Source: JBCCEJ01 sp039030335 (lineage in GTDB: Bacteria > Pseudomonadota > Gammaproteobacteria > HK1). From it: DNA of 45,639 nt. Of the stretch, positions 41,463-45,639 are shown piece by piece (position 1 is the stretch's first letter; each line of letters opens with the position of its first letter). Position numbers and translations under genes: made by a program. The stretch covers positions 1 to 45,639 of the forward strand of contig JBCCEJ010000047.1 in NCBI GenBank assembly GCA_039030335.1, in the 5' to 3' direction. The notes beneath the pieces are model-generated. The model saw only the letters and a list, made by a program, of their open reading frames with translations. It made no database searches and had not been told where the DNA came from.

Positions 41463-41624
41463 GCTCTACTCGACCAATGCCCTTGCCGGGCAACTCGCCC
41501 ACTGGACCAACGGGACTTCGGGGCGACGAACACGGCTCGGAGACAGAGCACCCTGGCGCCAGTTTTGCTCTGCCCATTGGATGGGTTCCGTTCACGGTTC
41601 CAGCCGGTTCCGGAGCAGCGACGC

Positions 41625-42404
41625 TCAGAACTTTCCGTTTTGATGCTTCCACTCCTCCGGCGGCGCAATCTTCTCTATGGTGTCCCAGCGTTCGACGATC
41701 TTCCCGTCTGCGAGACGGTAGAGGTGGTAGAAGGCGCTCGGCACACCGCCGCGAGCGCCCTCCACTCCCGCGAGCGCAAAATTGCCTTCGACGAGTACCC
41801 GATGCAACCGAGAGTAGGCGACCGCGTCGGGGCCGGCCGCTTCGTCGCACAGAGTGCGGTGCAGGTTGTCGAACCCATCCAAGCCGGCCGGGGCGTGCTC
41901 GATGAACTCACCGGTCGACACGAATGTTCCGAGCGCATTGAAGTCGGATCCGATCAGGACTTCATTGACGAAGCTGCGCACGATGTCCCGGTTCGTCTCG
42001 GTCATTGCGTGGTCCTGAGCCTCGACCGTCCCATCCACCATACTATGGCCTGACGGGTTGGGTCCGAGTCGCAGCTGAATGTTGTCCCAATGCTCGACGG
42101 TGTACTCGCCTTCAAACCGGAATACCTCGAACCCGACGCGCCGTTGGGAGAAGTCATACTCGGTGTGACCGAATACGAAATCGCCATCTTGAAAGGCGCG
42201 CACGACATTCACCCGTGGCGACGTCGTGGCGAGGCGCGCAAACAGATCTGCCAGTCCGCTTCGCCCCGAATGCGTTTGCGGATTGTGTTGGATGTATTCG
42301 TCCGGACTGACCACCAGGACGGAATCAGGGTCTCCGGTTTCGATACCCTTCAGAAGTGCCCGGATCCGGTCGACACGCGCGTGCGTTGGTTTGGGTGCGT
42401 TCAA
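41625..42404 (-). CDS. tandem SnoaL-like (NTF2-superfamily) protein
   Basis: The ~259-residue protein holds two SnoaL-like domains of ~120 residues. The first has VSPDEYIQHNPQTHSGRSGLADLF ... VVRAFQDGDFVFGHTEYDF ... VEHWDNIQ. The second has VSTGEFIEHAPAGLDGFDNLHRTL ... RLHRVLVEGNFALAGVEG ... VERWDTIEKI. The repeated His/Asp patterns match the polyketide-cyclase/limonene-hydrolase-like fold; the substrate is unknown. The TTG at 42404 is chosen because GAGGAG lies 5 bases upstream. It converges on the PAS-GGDEF-EAL gene. Confidence 0.85.
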   Translation of the reverse strand: MNAPKPTHARVDRIRALLKGIETGDPDSVLVVSPDEYIQHNPQTHSGRSGLADLFARLATTSPRVNVVRAFQDGDFVFGHTEYDFSQRRVGFEVFRFEGEYTVEHWDNIQLRLGPNPSGHSMVDGTVEAQDHAMTETNRDIVRSFVNEVLIGSDFNALGTFVSTGEFIEHAPAGLDGFDNLHRTLCDEAAGPDAVAYSRLHRVLVEGNFALAGVEGARGGVPSAFYHLYRLADGKIVERWDTIEKIAPPEEWKHQNGKF

Positions 42405-42599
42405 ATCAGCTCCTCGTTCGCGTGCGCTGGAGCGCGCGGCCGGAAAACAGAAATCTGGCAGCGGCACGCGCGCAAACAGTCCTAAAATCCCATAGGATAT
42501 AGCCGATAAATAACCAGAGACCCCAGCGCCGTGCCCAGTCTACGACGCCATGAGGTCCGGTAACTGCCGTCGAAACCCCAGTCAGGAGCAACGTTCGCG

Positions 42600-43610
42600 A
42601 TGCAGATCCCGAGCATCCCGGCCAACGAGACCGCACGCCTTGGCGCGCTGCGATCACTGCAGATACTGGATACGGAGGCCGAGGAACGGTTCGACCGGGT
42701 GACGCGGCTCGCCCGACGCTTGTTCGATGTGCCGATCGTCCTGGTCAGCCTGGTGGACGAGAACCGTCAATGGTTCAAGTCCTGTCAGGGGCTGGCTGCC
42801 AGTGAAACGCCGCGGGATATCTCGTTTTGCGGGCACGCTATCAACCAGAGCGACGTGTTGGTGGTGCCGGATGCAGCGGCGGACCCGCGCTTTTCGGACA
42901 ACCCCCTGGTCACGGGGGACCCATTCATTCGCTTCTATGCAGGCTATCCGCTGAAACTCGATGGCGGGTTCAACCTGGGCACGCTATGTCTCATCGATCG
43001 GCGTCCCCGGGAGTTCTCTAACGACGATCTGGAATCGCTGCGCGATCTCGGCCAGATGGTCGAGCAGGAATTCACCGCCTTGGAGATGGCCACCATCGAC
43101 GCGCTCACCGGGCTCAGCAACCGGCGCGGTTTCGACGCCCTGGCAACGCATGCACTCGGCATGTGCGCGCGCCTCGCACGCCCTGCGGCCGTGCTCTATA
43201 TCGACCTGGATGACTTCAAACCCATCAACGACCAGTTTGGCCACGCGGAGGGCGACGGTGCCCTTCGCCGTTTCTCAGGCGTGCTGCTGGACACCTTCCG
43301 CGGCTCCGACGTGGTTGCAAGGCTCGGGGGCGACGAGTTCGTGGTGCTGCTGACGAATGCCGATGGTCACGAAATCCGAACGGCGCTGGAACGACTGCGA
43401 ACCGGAATCGACGTCGAAAACGCCGCGGCGAAGCGTGGCTACAAGCTCGCCTACAGCACAGGCATCGCGCGTTATGATGCGAGCCGGCACGCGGACATTC
43501 AGGCGTTGCTCGCTGATGCCGACTCACTCATGTACCAGGACAAGGCGGAGCGGCGCGCGCACAAAGGCAGGGCACCGATGCTGCGCGCAGTAGGGGGAAC
43601 GGAGCTCTGA
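42600..43610 (+). CDS. GAF-GGDEF diguanylate cyclase
   Basis: The 336-residue protein has a GAF domain (about 20-155; VPIVLVSLVDENRQWFKSCQG ... SFCGHAINQSDVLVVPDAAADPRF ... GYPLKLDGGFNLGTLCLID) and a GGDEF domain (165-330; DALTGLSNRRGF, LYIDLDDFKPINDQFGHAEGD, RLGGDEF at 241-247). It makes c-di-GMP from GTP, with the GAF as input. No inhibitory RxxD site is obvious four residues before the motif. It is cytoplasmic. AGGAG lies upstream at an unusually long 12-base spacing from the ATG. Confidence 0.94.
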   Translation: MQIPSIPANETARLGALRSLQILDTEAEERFDRVTRLARRLFDVPIVLVSLVDENRQWFKSCQGLAASETPRDISFCGHAINQSDVLVVPDAAADPRFSDNPLVTGDPFIRFYAGYPLKLDGGFNLGTLCLIDRRPREFSNDDLESLRDLGQMVEQEFTALEMATIDALTGLSNRRGFDALATHALGMCARLARPAAVLYIDLDDFKPINDQFGHAEGDGALRRFSGVLLDTFRGSDVVARLGGDEFVVLLTNADGHEIRTALERLRTGIDVENAAAKRGYKLAYSTGIARYDASRHADIQALLADADSLMYQDKAERRAHKGRAPMLRAVGGTEL

Positions 43611-43648
43611 GTTTGCATCGCCCGCGTGGATCGAACTGACGGGCGGTA

Positions 43649-43670
43649 GCCGCGGGCCGCAAAGCGCGGC
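43649..43670 (+). terminator. weak terminator-like hairpin after the GAF-GGDEF gene
   Basis: GCCGCG (43649-43654) and CGCGGC (43665-43670) form a 6-bp GC stem with a 10-base loop, followed by TTCAG. It lies 38 bases after the stop codon. The T-run is too short for confidence. The rest of 43611-43887 shows nothing else. Confidence 0.3.
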
Positions 43671-43887
43671 TTCAGACGCACTGAATACTGCCGACTCGCG
43701 GCTGACGGCGCCGTGCATCTCGCGCGGATATCGCAATGCCAGCAGCCCCTGGCGCCGGTACCTGAAGATTCAGCGCTGCATCACAAGACTCTTCTTCCTG
43801 ATCCGTACCGAAGCGATCTATTAGCTCAGGACTTTCGGTCTATGGCCGTTAATACTCCCTGACGAGAGGGTAGAGACGAGCAATGCC

Positions 43888-45639
43888 ATGCGCGAAAAAC
43901 GAATGTCGCTCCGCACCAAACTGACCATCGCGTTCCTGCTGGTTGCCACTGTCCCCGTGGTCATGCTCGCCACATGGGTCGAGCGCTCTGCAGTGCAGAA
44001 GGAATTCGATACGGTCACAGAGAAGCATCTCATCATCGCGCGCAATCTGAGCGCGGCTATGGAGCGTTATGCCAACGATATCGCCGCGGCGGTCAGCGCC
44101 GCAGCGAGCTCGAAAGGTGATGCGCGCGACTGGCGCGAACTGCTTGGTAATCTCGATATCCACAGCGCGATTGTCGTCGACGGCGAGAAACAGGAAGTCG
44201 CATGGTCGGGAGCCCGGTTTCCAGTCACCGTGCCGCTCCCGGACACAGCCCTCGCGGAGCTTTCGGCTCCGAATGTACGCAGCATCGGGCCGGTGCGCTT
44301 CAGTAACCTGACCCGAATCGCTGACCGGCCGGTAATGCTCGTCGCAGCGGCGCGCACGGGCGGCGGCGACCTGGTGGTCGTGCTCGACACGCCGTACCTG
44401 GTCAAGCTGCAGAAGTCGATCGCGTTCGGCGAACTCGGGCACTCCATGATGGTCGATGCGAGCGGGCGCGTGATCGCCCACCCGAATGCCGAGTGGCAGC
44501 GGATCTCCAAGAACGCATCAAAGCTCTCTGTCGTACAGAAAATGATGCGCGGCGAGACCGGTGTCGCCGAGTTCTACTCGCCGCCTATGAAAGCGGACAT
44601 GATCGCTGGCCATACCTCCGTAGCAGGTGTCGGATGGGGTGTCATGGTCCCGCAGCCCGTACGTGAACTCTACGTGCACGCGACGGAAGTCACGATGATG
44701 GCGATCATTATTACCGTCCTGGGACTGACCGGCGCAGGCGTATTGGGTTGGTGGCTCGCGCGCCGCATCGCGGCCCCGTTCGCAAAGATCAGAGACCAGA
44801 TGCTGGACGTGGAATCGCCAGAACAGAGCTACGTACGAGAAGCGCTGCCAAATGGGGCGACACATGAAGCGCATCAGTTGGCCGAATCATTCGAGGAAAT
44901 GGTGGCGAGACTAAGGTTGTCCAGCGCCGAAATCGTGGCGGCGAAAGAAGCTGCCGAACGGGCCAACCACGCGAAATCGGAGTTCCTGGCCAACATGTCA
45001 CATGAGCTTCGCACGCCTTTGCACGGCATCCTGAGCTTCGCCGAACTGAGCGTCGAAGCGGCCGACTCCGGCGACAGCGAAACCCGCCGGCAATACGCGC
45101 GCCACATTGAGCAGAGCGGAGAAGTGCTGCTGAACCTGGTCGATTCACTGCTGGATTTGTCGAAACTCGAATCCGGACGCCAGCAGCTCGAACTCGGTGA
45201 TGTCTCGCCGGACCATCTGGTTGAAACGGTGGTCAGTGAAGTCAGCCCGCTCGCATCGAAGCGCGGCCTTGTGATCGACACGTCAGGCACTTGCGACCTG
45301 TCGATCGAGGCCGACCCGGTTCGCCTGGGGCAAGTGGTGCGCAACCTGCTCGCCAACGCCATCAAGTTCACGGCCGAAGCGTCGGTCATCAACGTGGATA
45401 TTCAGCAGGATGCCCACTTCACCTACCTGCGGATAACGGACGCGGGCCCGGGGATTCCAGCGGAAGAGACGGACTTCATCTTCCAGAAGTTCGTGCAGTC
45501 GAGCGCAACCGCGGACGGTGCCGGCGGAACCGGGCTCGGGCTCGCCATCTCCCGCGAGATCATCGCCGCGCAAGGCGGACGCATCTGGGCAGAAAACGTA
45601 GCCGTCGGCGGCGCACGCTTCACGGTCGAGGTTCCAAAC
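43888..45639 (+). CDS. membrane-bound sensor histidine kinase, 3' end outside the window
   Basis: The gene is open to the last base, giving 584 codons without a stop. From the N-terminus it has a short basic start (MREKRMSLRTK), a membrane helix (LTIAFLLVATVPVVMLATWV) and a ~230-residue periplasmic sensor domain of dCache type (IVVDGEKQEVAWSG..., HSMMVDASGRVIAHPN...). A second membrane helix (VTMMAIIITVLGLTGAGVLGWWLA) leads to a HAMP-like linker, a HisKA domain with the phospho-acceptor His372 (NMSHELRTPLHG), and the HATPase: N box RNLLANAIKF, G1 DAGPGIP, F box FIFQKFVQS, G2 GGTGLGLAISREI. A receiver or further domains may follow beyond 45639. The partner response regulator is not visible. 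The start could also be the ATG at 43903. Confidence 0.92.
   Translation, partial: MREKRMSLRTKLTIAFLLVATVPVVMLATWVERSAVQKEFDTVTEKHLIIARNLSAAMERYANDIAAAVSAAASSKGDARDWRELLGNLDIHSAIVVDGEKQEVAWSGARFPVTVPLPDTALAELSAPNVRSIGPVRFSNLTRIADRPVMLVAAARTGGGDLVVVLDTPYLVKLQKSIAFGELGHSMMVDASGRVIAHPNAEWQRISKNASKLSVVQKMMRGETGVAEFYSPPMKADMIAGHTSVAGVGWGVMVPQPVRELYVHATEVTMMAIIITVLGLTGAGVLGWWLARRIAAPFAKIRDQMLDVESPEQSYVREALPNGATHEAHQLAESFEEMVARLRLSSAEIVAAKEAAERANHAKSEFLANMSHELRTPLHGILSFAELSVEAADSGDSETRRQYARHIEQSGEVLLNLVDSLLDLSKLESGRQQLELGDVSPDHLVETVVSEVSPLASKRGLVIDTSGTCDLSIEADPVRLGQVVRNLLANAIKFTAEASVINVDIQQDAHFTYLRITDAGPGIPAEETDFIFQKFVQSSATADGAGGTGLGLAISREIIAAQGGRIWAENVAVGGARFTVEVPN

Noticed and set aside
42406..42591. 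Minus-strand reading frame with a hydrophobic stretch (LWLFIGYILW) between the SnoaL and GAF-GGDEF genes
   Set aside because: It has no ribosome binding site and an irregular composition, and it overlaps the start of the GAF-GGDEF gene; chance reading frame.
43843..43863. Seven-codon leader ORF ahead of the histidine kinase
   Set aside because: It has no ribosome binding site, no amino-acid bias and no attenuator hairpin; short ATG-to-stop runs are common by chance.

Overview
The window is 45.6 kb of GC-rich bacterial chromosome with tightly packed genes on both strands. It probably comes from an uncultured gammaproteobacterium. The signs are a YcgL-domain protein, an E. coli-type SerA, a PEP-CTERM-like surface protein with a sigma-54 promoter, and many GGDEF/EAL proteins. 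I see no rRNA, tRNA, CRISPR array, prophage or insertion sequence. The genus cannot be fixed from the sequence alone.

Layout. (1) 0-5.5 kb: a fragment of a TPR regulator joins abruptly to an M16 (PreP-like) protease that has lost its zinc-binding end. An unrecognised protein and a secreted SEL1/peptidoglycan-binding protein follow. (2) 5.5-12.3 kb: a YcgL protein lies divergent to an OmpR-type response regulator with a sigma-54 promoter. Next is a compact signalling and proteolysis block: rhomboid protease, Ser/Thr kinase, membrane-anchored coiled-coil protein with 42-bp tandem repeats, secreted HExxH peptidase, and a Ser/Thr kinase fused to HDOD. (3) 12.3-20.3 kb, mostly minus strand: serA, a PA2779-family protein, a YbaK deacylase, a GYF_2-AIM24 protein, a DoxX/NDH-2 fusion, a PhyH dioxygenase, a TFIIB-type zinc-ribbon protein and an alpha/beta hydrolase. 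(4) 20.3-24.9 kb, plus strand: a membrane-anchored metzincin-like peptidase, an FHA protein behind an AT-rich promoter, a secreted protein, a CoA-binding protein and an O-acetylhomoserine sulfhydrylase. (5) 24.9-29.2 kb, minus strand: the aapJQMP amino-acid ABC transporter. (6) 29.4-35 kb: a DMT exporter, avtA, a Kef-type antiporter operon with GNAT and DUF6494, and moeA. (7) 35-45.6 kb: the PEP-CTERM-like protein, then a signalling-rich stretch with FHA-EAL, PAS-GGDEF-EAL, GAF-GGDEF and a sensor histidine kinase cut by the window end.

Theme. Housekeeping metabolism (serine, sulfur amino acids, branched-chain or alanine transamination, amino-acid uptake, Moco) is interleaved with dense signalling. 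Two Ser/Thr kinases and two FHA phosphothreonine readers share the window. One FHA is fused to an EAL domain, which suggests a bridge between Ser/Thr phosphorylation and c-di-GMP. Two GG-N10-GC sigma-54 promoters, one for the response regulator and one for the surface protein, suggest an RpoN branch. The most notable unexplained structures are the 5' chimeric junction, the 42/84-bp repeat gene, the kinase/rhomboid block and a 112-nt inverted-repeat structure after the FHA gene.
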